Source: Fidelibacterota bacterium
GTDB lineage: Bacteria > Fidelibacterota > Marinisomatia > SCGC-AAA003-L08 > JACNLC01
NCBI GenBank assembly: GCA_014381725.1
Contig: JACNLC010000055.1
Location: forward strand, 33,614 to 97,613
Reading direction: 5' to 3'
DNA: 64,000 bases
The notes under the pieces are model-generated. The model was not told the DNA's origin. It ran no database searches and worked only from the letters and a program-made list of their open reading frames with translations. Every line of letters begins with the position of its first letter. Position 1 is the first letter of the stretch. Positions 47,503-55,827 of this stretch are shown one piece after another. The position numbers and the translations under genes are program-made.

Positions 47503-49023
47503 ATGAATGATATACTCAAGAAGTTAGGAATAGAGGAAGTTAGTTATGGTGCTTGCGTAGGTGCGAGTAAATGGCTAAAAACTACAGATGCAGGTAAATT
47601 GGAGTCAATCAATCCGACTAACGGAAAGAAAATTGCAACGGTTTATCAATGTTCTGAAGATGATTATGAGAAAGTAATTGCTGAATCTCAAAAGACATTT
47701 AAAGAATGGAGAATGGTTCCTGCACCAATTCGTGGAGAGTTAGTCAGAAAAATGGCAATTGCTCTTCGTGAAAATAAAGATGCCTTAGGTAGTTTAGTTA
47801 CTTTAGAAATGGGCAAAATCAAAGCAGAAGGAGATGGCGAAGTCCAAGAAATGATTGATATTGCTGATTTTGCAGTTGGATTATCTCGTCAATTATACGG
47901 ATTAACAATGCACTCTGAACGCCCTTTACACCGGATGTATGAACAATATCATCCGTTGGGAGTAGTTGGCGTAATTTCTGCGTTTAACTTCCCAGTTGCA
48001 GTTTGGGCGTGGAATGCATTCATTGCAGCAGTTTGTGGGGATATTACCGTATGGAAACCATCATCAAAAGCACCACTGTGCGGAATTGCAATTCAAAATA
48101 TTTGTAACAAAGTTTTAGAAGAAAACGGTTACAAAGGAATATTTAGTTTGATTATTGGTCGTGGTGCAACAATTGGTGAACGACTTATAAATGACAAACG
48201 AGTTCCTTTGATTTCTGCTACTGGTTCAACAAAAATGGGTAAAAGAATAGGTGGAGTTGTTGGGCAAAGACTAGGTAAAACAATTCTTGAACTTGGTGGA
48301 AACAATGCGATCATCGTAGATGAAACCGCAAATATGGATATGGTAATTCCAGCGATTGCTTTTGGTGCAGTTGGAACTGCCGGACAGCGTTGCACAAGCA
48401 CAAGAAGAATCATTGTGCAAAAGTCAATTTCTGATGATTTAGTGAGCAGATTAGTCAATGCATATAAACAAGTCAAAATTGGTAATCCATTGGACGCAAA
48501 GACATTAATGGGTCCTCTTATTGACAAAGATGCAGTTGATGATTACTTGGCTGCACTTGAAAAAGTGAAAAAAGAAGGTGGAGAAATCCTTTACGGTGGA
48601 AATGTAATCGATCAGGATGGATTTTATGTTGAACCGACAATTGTAAAGGCAAAGAATGAATTTGAAATAGTGCAAGAAGAAACATTTGCTCCGATTTTAT
48701 ATATCATCGAATATGATACAGTTGAAGATGCTATTAGAATCCATAATGATGTTCCTCAAGGATTATCTTCAGCAATGTTTACAACAAATGTATTAAATTC
48801 TGAGACATTCCTATCGCATAAAGGAAGCGATTGTGGAATTGCTAATATCAATATCGGAACATCAGGTGCTGAGATTGGTGGTGCATTTGGTGGTGAAAAA
48901 GATACAGGTGGTGGTAGAGAATCTGGTTCTGATGCTTGGAAAGTTTATATGCGTCGTCAGACGAATACAATGAACTGGAGCACAGAGTTACCACTTGCTC
49001 AAGGTATTAAATTCGAATTGTAG
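47503..49023 (+). CDS. ALDH7-family aldehyde dehydrogenase (aminoadipate-semialdehyde type)
   Basis: A 506-residue NAD-dependent aldehyde dehydrogenase. AFNFPVAVWAWN, the glutamate motif LELGGNNAIIV and the catalytic cysteine in GTAGQRCTSTRR are seen; GGNN in place of GGKN/GGKS is a hallmark of ALDH7 (antiquitin, AmaB), which oxidises alpha-aminoadipate semialdehyde/piperideine-6-carboxylate to alpha-aminoadipate in lysine breakdown. That role is supported by the deleted lysine 6-aminotransferase ORF just downstream, the enzyme that would make its substrate. It may share a transcript with the membrane block upstream, and a strong terminator follows. Confidence 0.88.
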   Translation: MNDILKKLGIEEVSYGACVGASKWLKTTDAGKLESINPTNGKKIATVYQCSEDDYEKVIAESQKTFKEWRMVPAPIRGELVRKMAIALRENKDALGSLVTLEMGKIKAEGDGEVQEMIDIADFAVGLSRQLYGLTMHSERPLHRMYEQYHPLGVVGVISAFNFPVAVWAWNAFIAAVCGDITVWKPSSKAPLCGIAIQNICNKVLEENGYKGIFSLIIGRGATIGERLINDKRVPLISATGSTKMGKRIGGVVGQRLGKTILELGGNNAIIVDETANMDMVIPAIAFGAVGTAGQRCTSTRRIIVQKSISDDLVSRLVNAYKQVKIGNPLDAKTLMGPLIDKDAVDDYLAALEKVKKEGGEILYGGNVIDQDGFYVEPTIVKAKNEFEIVQEETFAPILYIIEYDTVEDAIRIHNDVPQGLSSAMFTTNVLNSETFLSHKGSDCGIANINIGTSGAEIGGAFGGEKDTGGGRESGSDAWKVYMRRQTNTMNWSTELPLAQGIKFEL

Positions 49024-49037
49024 AAACTAGATAAATT

Positions 49038-49075
49038 TTCGGGGAAGATGAGATTCCGTTTTCCCCGAATTTTTA
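49038..49075 (+). terminator. Rho-independent terminator after the ALDH7 gene
   Basis: A nine-base perfect stem, TTCGGGGAA (49038-49046) with TTCCCCGAA (49061-49069), 14-base loop, followed directly by a T-run (49070-49074). It begins 15 bases after the dehydrogenase stop codon. This is the clearest intrinsic terminator in the window and probably ends the transcript that starts at 39.5 kb. Confidence 0.88.
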
Positions 49076-49152
49076 AAGTGTCATAAGAAAAATGAAACTA
49101 GAATACTGTTGTAAGTAAGATTTACATTTATCAACTAAAGGTAAGAATAATT

Positions 49153-49590
49153 ATGAAAGAACTTACACAAAAAATATCAGATATATTAACTAATTTGGAT
49201 GTTGTTAAAAGTCACGCTTCTTGGGTAGTTGATAAACGAAATGGAATAGAATATTTAGATATGTATTCTTCTTATGAAGTAAACGAAAAAGGTCTTAAAA
49301 ATAACATTGCTAAAAGAGTTGAATACTTGTTTAGCAAACTTAAATGGTTAGAAGAAGAATATCCAGCTTATGCAACTAATAGTCGACTTATAGGACAATC
49401 AGCGGAAATTGATTTACCATCGCGAACAGAAAGAAATGAAGCTTTAGAAAAGATGTTAGAAAATGGTCTTCTTGCATCGTCAACAGGAGATAAAGCCCTT
49501 CGTTACAATCCTCCATACTACTCAACCGATGAAGACATTAAACAAGCGATAGAAATCACTCACAAATCATTTAACACTTGTCTAAAATAG
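49153..49590 (+). pseudogene. Internally deleted L-lysine 6-aminotransferase (lat), catalytic core missing
   Basis: A 145-residue ORF joining the two ends of a class III aminotransferase of the lysine 6-transaminase type. Residues 14-43 (VVKSHASWVVDKRNG, YLDMYSS) match the N-terminal segment of LAT, usually SHGSxLVDxxTGxxYLD. Residues about 47-145 match the C-terminal small domain: AKRVEYLFSKLKWLEEEYP, then ALRYNPPYYSTDEDI in the place of the family's RFRPPLxxxxxEI. The roughly 270-300 residues between, with the PLP lysine, are absent, and the join is in frame near 49282. It is preceded by AAAGGTAAG and abuts rsmI. It cannot be an aminotransferase as written; an assembly collapse is not excluded. 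Confidence 0.72.
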
Positions 49591-50271
49591 ATGTCAGGGA
49601 TTTTATATGTTGTTGCGACTCCAATTGGAAATTTGAACGATATCACTTTTCGGGCTGTTGATATTCTCAAATCAGTTGATTTCATCGCAACCGAAGATAC
49701 TAGAACAACTGGTAAACTTCTTAAACACTATTCAATTTCTACTAAAATGATTTCATATCACGAGCATAACGAAATATTGTCAGCTGATAACATTTGTAAT
49801 TTATTGGAAGCTGGGAAAGAAGTCGCATTAGTATCCGATGCTGGAACTCCGTGCATAAGCGACCCGGGATATAGAGTTGTTCACCAAGCGAAAATAATTG
49901 GATTTCAGGTTATTTCAATTCCGGGAGCATCTTCTGTAACTTCTGCATTATCTGTTTCAGGTTTGCCGACAGACCATTTTTATTTTGAGGGTTTTCTTCC
50001 TCGCAAGAAAGGACGGAAAACGCGCTTTGAGTTTCTCTGTAATCTTGAAGCAACAATAGTAATTTTTGAATCTCCAATGAGATTATTAAAAACTCTATCT
50101 CATATCAATGATTTTATGGGTGAACGAGTAGTTTCTGTTTGCAGAGAATTAACTAAAATATACGAAGAAACTTATATGGGAACTGTTTCAGATTCAATAG
50201 AGTATTTTAGTAAAAGTAAAATTCGAGGAGAAATAGTAATTCTTATTGCCAAAGAAGGATATAAAATTTGA
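49591..50271 (+). CDS. rsmI: 16S rRNA (cytidine1402-2'-O)-methyltransferase (RsmI)
   Basis: SAM-dependent tetrapyrrole-methylase-fold enzyme that 2'-O-methylates C1402 in the ribosomal P site. The 226 residues start with LYVVATPIGNLNDIT and contain EDTRTTGKLL (about 35-44), SDAGTPCISDPG (about 82-93) and SIPGASSVTSALSVSG, all diagnostic. It is at the short end of the family, lacking the small C-terminal extension seen in some members. The ATG follows the preceding stop directly; the 3' end overlaps tmk by four bases. Confidence 0.94.
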   Translation: MSGILYVVATPIGNLNDITFRAVDILKSVDFIATEDTRTTGKLLKHYSISTKMISYHEHNEILSADNICNLLEAGKEVALVSDAGTPCISDPGYRVVHQAKIIGFQVISIPGASSVTSALSVSGLPTDHFYFEGFLPRKKGRKTRFEFLCNLEATIVIFESPMRLLKTLSHINDFMGERVVSVCRELTKIYEETYMGTVSDSIEYFSKSKIRGEIVILIAKEGYKI

Positions 50272-50891
50272 ATAAGTTAATCACATTTGAAGGAATTGAT
50301 GGTTCAGGGAAATCCACGCAAATTAAATTATTGTGTGAAAAGTTTGACGAGCTCGGAATTCAATATGTTTCTGTTCGAGAACCCGGGGGAACACAAATCT
50401 CTGAAAAAATTAGAGATATATTGCTTGATAAAGAAAATCTAGAGCTATCATCAACGGCTGAATCTTTATTGTTTTTATCAGCTCGTTCACAATTAGTAAG
50501 TGAAATAATTCGCCCAGCACTAAAAGAAAATAAATTTGTAATATGCGACAGATATACTGACAGCACATTAGCATATCAAGGTTATGGTCGTGGGATTGAT
50601 ACTAAACTATTGCGAATGTTAAACGATTATGCCACAACAAAACTCATTCCAGAACTTACATTTATAGTGGATATTGACGAAAACACATCGTCACAACGCA
50701 GAAAAGATTTTGTAGAAGACAGAATGGAAGCCGGGGGAATGGAATTTTTGTCCAGAATTACACAAGGATATCGCAAAATTGTATCAGAGGAACCAGAACG
50801 ATGTTTTATTATTGATGGTTCAGCAGATAAACCGATTATTTTTAATCAAATTTGGAAAATTATAAATGAAAAATATCAGGATACAAAATAA
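50268..50891 (+). CDS. tmk: Thymidylate kinase (Tmk)
   Basis: Phosphorylates dTMP to dTDP. 207 residues with P-loop FEGIDGSGKST (about 6-16), DR(Y/H) motif CDRYTDSTLAYQG (about 94-106) and the lid region. The arginine in EPGG (about 39-42) is also usual. The start is a TTG overlapping the rsmI stop (TTGA), with AAGGA at seven bases upstream. The stop overlaps the next gene's ATG by one base. Confidence 0.95.
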   Translation: MNKLITFEGIDGSGKSTQIKLLCEKFDELGIQYVSVREPGGTQISEKIRDILLDKENLELSSTAESLLFLSARSQLVSEIIRPALKENKFVICDRYTDSTLAYQGYGRGIDTKLLRMLNDYATTKLIPELTFIVDIDENTSSQRRKDFVEDRMEAGGMEFLSRITQGYRKIVSEEPERCFIIDGSADKPIIFNQIWKIINEKYQDTK

Positions 50892-52642
50892 TGAATAGTT
50901 ATAAAAGATTTTTTATTTTTCTATTTACGGCGTTAATGCTTGTTGGGGCTTACGGGCAAAAGAAACACATAAAATCTAAACCTCCTAAAAACAAGAAAAT
51001 TGAAAATGTTTCGCCTGCATCCAGCGAAGATTTATTACAAATGTTTGAACAATCATTTGATAAATTGCGAACGACTTATGTTGATTCCGTAAACGAAGAA
51101 GAAATTATCAAATCTGCTATTAAAGGAATGTTAAAACCACTAGACCCATATACCGTTTTACTTCAAGGTAGGTCAAAAGACCGATTTGAAATGCTCACAA
51201 AAGGGAAATATGGTGGGGTTGGCATTCAAATCAGTATGCGTAGAGATACTTTAATTGTATTATCGCCGATGGAAGATAGTCCTGCTTATCGAGAAGGAAT
51301 TAAAGCTGGTGATAAAATATTGATGATTGATTCTACTTCCACAAAGGGAATGAGTTTGAGAGATGCGTCAGATTTGATTAAAGGAGAACTTGGTAGTGCA
51401 GTTACCTTGCAAATATTCCGACCATCCACAAGAAAAAAACTAGAATTTACTCTAGTAAGAGCTAATATACCTATTAACGATGTTCCGTATTGGGGAGTAG
51501 ATGAAGATAAAATAGCTTATATTAGAGTAACAAAATTTTCTCGAAATACTAGCAGGGATTTCAGGAAGGCTCTGCTTGAATTGACCAAGCAAGATATTGC
51601 AGGTTTAGTAATTGATTTAAGAGGGAATTCTGGTGGATTACTGAACAATGCTTTATATATTCTTGATGAATTGTTACCTCGTCAAACAAAATTACTTAGC
51701 ACTCGCGGAAGAGTTAGCATTGCAAATAAAACAATGTTCGCTCGTCGCAATCCAAGTGTTAATCCAGATTTGCCAATTGCAGTATTGATAAATGAGAGTT
51801 CTGCATCAGCGAGTGAAATTGTTTCTGGAGCATTACAAGATTTGGACAGAGCAGTAATAGTTGGTGAAAAATCATTTGGAAAAGGTCTTGTTCAAAGTAT
51901 GTTCAATATAAATGATTCTACTAAATTGAAGGTTACTACTGCCAAATATTATACCCCTTCTGGAAGATTAATCCAAAAATACGATTATTTAGATAACGGT
52001 GTATTGACGGATGGTTTAGACAAAAAGGATTCTACATTTACTACTATTGGAGGAAGAAAAGTAAAAGGTGGTGGTGTAACCCCTGATGTGGAAGTTAAAC
52101 CGGAAAAAATACCACCATTTGTTCAACAGTTGTGGAAACAAGGATTGTTTCTCACTTTTGCTGCGACTTATGTTCCGACTCACGATATTCCTGAGAAGTT
52201 AATTATTAACAAAAATATTGTCAATGAATTTAAAACCTTTCTAAAAGAATATAAGTTTAATTACAAGGAAATCGGTGAAAGTGAACTTGGCAAGTTAATA
52301 AAAACATTGAAAACTCTCGACGATTTAAAACCAAAGAAAAAGAAAAATATCTTTTCTAAACTCTTTTTCTGGAAAAATGATAAATCTATAAAACTACTTA
52401 CATCAGATTTGGATAATTATTTTCAGAAAAAGAAAGATAATCCATTTCACGGTGAAAATTTAAGATGGATAAAGAACGGATTGTTGAGAGAAATGTCTCG
52501 TGTTATTGGAGGAAACAAGGCTAAAATTGCTAGCAGTTTAGACGACGATATAGTCTATCAAAAAGCGACATCAATTCTTCTTGATGCAAATGTGTATTAT
52601 GATATTTTTATACCACAACCTGAAATCAAAGAGAAAAAGTAG
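50891..52642 (+). CDS. S41-family C-terminal processing peptidase
   Basis: A 583-residue exported serine protease of the CtpA/Prc type. Signal peptide residues 1-22 (hydrophobic FFIFLFTALMLVGAYG). A PDZ domain (about 105-185; GGVGIQISM, AYREGIKAGDKIL) precedes the S41 catalytic domain: DLRGNSGGLL (about 236-245), the nucleophile region ESSASASEIVSG (Ser about 303) and the base in GEKSFGKGL (Lys about 328). A C-terminal extension of about 180 residues (430-583), rich in Lys, has no recognised domain. It works in the periplasm on protein tails or cell-wall enzymes. Confidence 0.9.
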   Translation: MNSYKRFFIFLFTALMLVGAYGQKKHIKSKPPKNKKIENVSPASSEDLLQMFEQSFDKLRTTYVDSVNEEEIIKSAIKGMLKPLDPYTVLLQGRSKDRFEMLTKGKYGGVGIQISMRRDTLIVLSPMEDSPAYREGIKAGDKILMIDSTSTKGMSLRDASDLIKGELGSAVTLQIFRPSTRKKLEFTLVRANIPINDVPYWGVDEDKIAYIRVTKFSRNTSRDFRKALLELTKQDIAGLVIDLRGNSGGLLNNALYILDELLPRQTKLLSTRGRVSIANKTMFARRNPSVNPDLPIAVLINESSASASEIVSGALQDLDRAVIVGEKSFGKGLVQSMFNINDSTKLKVTTAKYYTPSGRLIQKYDYLDNGVLTDGLDKKDSTFTTIGGRKVKGGGVTPDVEVKPEKIPPFVQQLWKQGLFLTFAATYVPTHDIPEKLIINKNIVNEFKTFLKEYKFNYKEIGESELGKLIKTLKTLDDLKPKKKKNIFSKLFFWKNDKSIKLLTSDLDNYFQKKKDNPFHGENLRWIKNGLLREMSRVIGGNKAKIASSLDDDIVYQKATSILLDANVYYDIFIPQPEIKEKK

Positions 52643-52699
52643 TAATTATTGTGAAGTTAGGTTATTGATATTACAATAAACTTCAGTAAATTTGTCGTC

Positions 52700-52707
52700 T
52701 ATTTTTG
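52700..52707 (+). promoter_or_regulatory. Possible Bacteroidota-type -7 element for tRNA-Val
   Basis: TATTTTTG matches the TAnnTTTG -7 consensus described for Bacteroidota, 19 bases before the tRNA-Val gene. No good -33 TTG is at the usual distance, so support is weak and the match may be chance in AT-rich DNA. Confidence 0.25.
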
Positions 52708-52726
52708 ACGGGATATTTGTGTGATT

Positions 52727-52800
<74 letters not shown>

Positions 52801-52805
52801 CAATT

Positions 52806-54743
52806 ATGGCAAAAGAAGTGAAAATAACATTACCAGATAATAGCGTAAAATCGTTTAAAAACGGTGTTTCGGTTGGAGAAATTGCTTTATCAATTAGCGA
52901 GGGACTTTTACGCAATTCAGTTGCTGGGAAAGTCGATGGAGTGCTGGTTGATTTGTCTTTTCAAATTAATGAAGATTCATCAGTTGAAATATTGACAAGC
53001 AGAAGTGAAGAATCCCACGAGATTCTTTTGCATTCTACAGCTCATTTGATGGCACAAGCAATTAAGGAATTATATCCAAATGCGAAAATTGCGATTGGTC
53101 CATCAATCGATAACGGATTTTATTACGATATAGATATTGACAAAACTTTCAACGACGAATCCCTTGTTGTCATTGAAGCGAAAATGAAGGAACTTTCGAA
53201 GTTAAAACTCCCGATAGATAGACAAGAATTCTCTCGAGATGAAGCATTAGAATATTTCAAAAATATAGGTGAAGATTACAAAGTTGAGTTAATTTCTGAA
53301 CTTGATGAAGATGAAACCATTTCTGCTTATCGTCAAGGCGATTTTATAGATTTATGCAAGGGACCACATCTTCCATCTACAGGAAAAATCAAATTCTTTA
53401 AATTGTTATCAACTTCCGGAGCATATTGGCGTGGAGATGAAAATAACAAAATGCTCCAACGAATTTATGGAACTGCTTTCTTCGATAAAAAAGATTTAAA
53501 AGCATATCTTCAAATGCTTGAAGAAGCCATGAAAAGAGATCATCGCAAATTAGGTAAAGAACTGGATTTATTTTCATTCCATCAAGAAGGACCGGGGTTC
53601 CCATTTTGGCATCCAAATGGAATGGTATTGTACAATCAAATTCAAGAATATTGGTCTGATGTTCACCGCAAAAATGGTTACAAAGAAATCAAGACTCCGA
53701 TTATTTTAAACGAAGCTTTATGGCATCGAAGTGGACATTGGGACAATTACAAAGACAATATGTACACCACAACGATTGACGAACATCAATATAGTGTTAA
53801 GCCGATGAATTGCCCTGGACATTTATTAATTTATAAGAATACGATGTATAGTTATCGTGATTTACCTCTCAAATTGGCTGAAATGGGATTGGTTCATCGT
53901 CACGAGAAATCTGGTGTATTATCTGGTTTATTTAGAGTTAGACAATTCACACAAGATGATGCTCATATTTTCTGCACTCCAGAAAAGGTTGAACAGCAAA
54001 TTGTTGACATTATCAATCTTGTGTTTGAGATTTATGGAGTTTTTGGTTTTGAGGATATCCATATAGAACTTTCTACTAAACCCGAGAAGAAGTTTATTGG
54101 TTCTCAAGAAATTTGGGATAAAGCAGAAAGTGCTTTAGAAGAAGCTCTCAAAAAATGCGATATTGATTTCCAAGTAAATCCCGGTGATGGTGCGTTTTAT
54201 GGACCAAAAATCGACTTTCATATAAAGGATTCTCTAAAAAGAAGTTGGCAGTTGGGAACTATACAATTGGATTTCTCAATGCCTGAAAGATTTGAACTCG
54301 AATATGTCGGTGAAGATGGAAGTAAACATCAACCGGTAATGATTCATCGTGCAATTCTTGGTTCATTTGAAAGATTTATCGGTATCATTATTGAACATTT
54401 CGGTGGTGATTTTCCGTTATGGTTAGCTCCTATTCAAGCTATTGTATTGCCAATATCAGAAAAATATACTGATTATGCAGAATCTGTTAAGCTAAAATTA
54501 TTACAAAATGGAATAAGAACAACAATCGACAACAGAAGTGAAAAAGTAGGTGCAAAAATTCGCCAAGCAGAATTAAATAAAATTCCTGTGATGCTGATTG
54601 TAGGAGAAAAAGAAGAAAGCGATAATGCTGTATCAGTGAGACGGCGTTTTAAGGGTGATTTAGGTTCTATGGATTTAGAAACTTATTCACAAAAATTGCT
54701 TATTGAAATAGAAAATAAAACAAGGAGATCTTCGGATAGCTAA
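52806..54743 (+). CDS. thrS: Threonyl-tRNA synthetase (ThrS)
   Basis: 645 residues: N-terminal TGS domain (about 1-63), editing domain with the HSTAHLMAQAI motif (HxxxH about 76-80) and the CKGPH segment, class II core with FWHPNG, the zinc ligand region MNCPGH (about 335-340), HRHEKSGVLSGLFRVRQF (motif 2 area) and HRAILGSFERFIG (motif 3), then the anticodon-binding domain. thrS-infC-rpmI-rplT-pheS-pheT is a widely conserved order. Its end overlaps infC, whose start at 54736 lies inside the last codons. Confidence 0.97.
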   Translation: MAKEVKITLPDNSVKSFKNGVSVGEIALSISEGLLRNSVAGKVDGVLVDLSFQINEDSSVEILTSRSEESHEILLHSTAHLMAQAIKELYPNAKIAIGPSIDNGFYYDIDIDKTFNDESLVVIEAKMKELSKLKLPIDRQEFSRDEALEYFKNIGEDYKVELISELDEDETISAYRQGDFIDLCKGPHLPSTGKIKFFKLLSTSGAYWRGDENNKMLQRIYGTAFFDKKDLKAYLQMLEEAMKRDHRKLGKELDLFSFHQEGPGFPFWHPNGMVLYNQIQEYWSDVHRKNGYKEIKTPIILNEALWHRSGHWDNYKDNMYTTTIDEHQYSVKPMNCPGHLLIYKNTMYSYRDLPLKLAEMGLVHRHEKSGVLSGLFRVRQFTQDDAHIFCTPEKVEQQIVDIINLVFEIYGVFGFEDIHIELSTKPEKKFIGSQEIWDKAESALEEALKKCDIDFQVNPGDGAFYGPKIDFHIKDSLKRSWQLGTIQLDFSMPERFELEYVGEDGSKHQPVMIHRAILGSFERFIGIIIEHFGGDFPLWLAPIQAIVLPISEKYTDYAESVKLKLLQNGIRTTIDNRSEKVGAKIRQAELNKIPVMLIVGEKEESDNAVSVRRRFKGDLGSMDLETYSQKLLIEIENKTRRSSDS

Positions 54744-55248
54744 GAAAGATAATACTCGTGTAAACGATCAGATAAAAGAAGATAGAGTTCGTCTGATTGG
54801 TGAATCAGGAGAACAAGTAGGAATCGTTTTAATAGAGGAAGCTTTAAGAAGAGCTTCGAATGTAAATTTAGATTTGGTGGAGATATCTCCAAATGCATCT
54901 CCGCCAGTATGTAAACTGTTGGATTACGGAAAATTCCGTTATGAAAAGCAGAAGAAAGAAAAAGACACAAAGAAGAAACAACATGTAGTTCAGGTTAAAG
55001 AGATTCGCTTACGACCACAAATCAGTGATCATGATTTGGGAACTAAGCTAACTCGTGCGGCTAAATTTCTGCAAAGCGGTTGTAAGTTAAAATTTACCGT
55101 TATGTTCAGAGGTCGTGAGTTAGCAAATATGGGTGTAGGCAAAACTCTCCTGGATCGTGTAGTTTCTATATTGGATGATATAGCAGAAGTAGAAAAGGTG
55201 CCAGAAACTGAAGGCCGTAGAATGGTCTTGATCATGGCGCCAAGATAA
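54736..55248 (+). CDS. infC: Translation initiation factor IF-3, starting at AUA
   Basis: IF3 keeps ribosomal subunits apart and proofreads start codons. The reading frame extends upstream of the first TTG (54874) through the conserved N-terminal segment [21 protein letters not shown] and then [13 protein letters not shown], with no ATG, GTG or TTG. ATA at 54736 lies eight bases after AAGGAG and gives 170 residues, the normal length. infC is known for non-standard starts (AUU in E. coli), by which IF3 represses its own mRNA, so AUA here fits. The N-terminal domain (1-75), linker and C-terminal domain are complete. It overlaps thrS by eight bases. Confidence 0.95.
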   Translation: MAKKDNTRVNDQIKEDRVRLIGESGEQVGIVLIEEALRRASNVNLDLVEISPNASPPVCKLLDYGKFRYEKQKKEKDTKKKQHVVQVKEIRLRPQISDHDLGTKLTRAAKFLQSGCKLKFTVMFRGRELANMGVGKTLLDRVVSILDDIAEVEKVPETEGRRMVLIMAPR

Positions 55249-55259
55249 AAGGAGGCATT

Positions 55260-55454
55260 ATGCCAAAAATGAAGACAAGACGGTGCGCAGCTAAGCGATT
55301 TAAGACAACCGGCTCGGGCAAAGTTACACGATACAAAACAGGTGCTCGTCATATTCTCACCAAAAAATCAACAAAGAGAAAAAGAAGACTTCGCAAAGGA
55401 ACTGTCCTTTGTAAAGCGATGACGAAAAGAACTAAAAAAATGATTCAAGCATAG
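55260..55454 (+). CDS. rpmI: 50S ribosomal protein L35
   Basis: 64-residue, highly basic ribosomal protein of the large subunit. The start [21 protein letters not shown] is the L35 signature, followed by [19 protein letters not shown]. An AAGGAGG ribosome site precedes the ATG. Fits the infC-rpmI-rplT operon; autoregulation by L20 is known in this operon in other bacteria, but no leader structure can be picked out here. Confidence 0.97.
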   Translation: MPKMKTRRCAAKRFKTTGSGKVTRYKTGARHILTKKSTKRKRRLRKGTVLCKAMTKRTKKMIQA

Positions 55455-55467
55455 GAAGGAGTGAAAA

Positions 55468-55812
55468 ATGCCAAGAGCAAATAGTTCTGTGCCAAGACAC
55501 AGAAGACACAGAAAGTTAATTAAACAAGCTAAAGGTTATCATAGCGTAAGAAAATCAAACTTTAGAGCAGCAAAAGACGCAGTTCAAAAAGCACTTCAAT
55601 ATGCTTATAGAGATCGTCGTCAAAATAAACGAAATTTCCGCAGACTATGGATTACCAGAATTAATGCAGCATCTCGTTTAAATGGTTTGACTTATTCCAA
55701 ATTCATTGCAGGATTAAAAGCCAACAATATTGAGCTAAATCGTAAAACATTAGCTTATATGGCAGTACACGATCCAGATGGATTTGCTGAAATTGTAAAA
55801 ATAGTAAGTTAA
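55468..55812 (+). CDS. rplT: 50S ribosomal protein L20
   Basis: 114-residue early-assembly large-subunit protein. [20 protein letters not shown], then [28 protein letters not shown] is divided among known L20 helices (short segments [14 protein letters not shown] and [13 protein letters not shown] are diagnostic). It binds 23S rRNA and, in many bacteria, represses its own operon. It has an AAGGAGTG ribosome site. pheS follows after 15 bases. Confidence 0.97.
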   Translation: MPRANSSVPRHRRHRKLIKQAKGYHSVRKSNFRAAKDAVQKALQYAYRDRRQNKRNFRRLWITRINAASRLNGLTYSKFIAGLKANNIELNRKTLAYMAVHDPDGFAEIVKIVS

Positions 55813-55827
55813 AATTATAAGAAAAAG

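Noticed and set aside
48129..48527. 132-residue minus-strand frame
   Set aside because: It is the antisense shadow of the aldehyde dehydrogenase catalytic domain.
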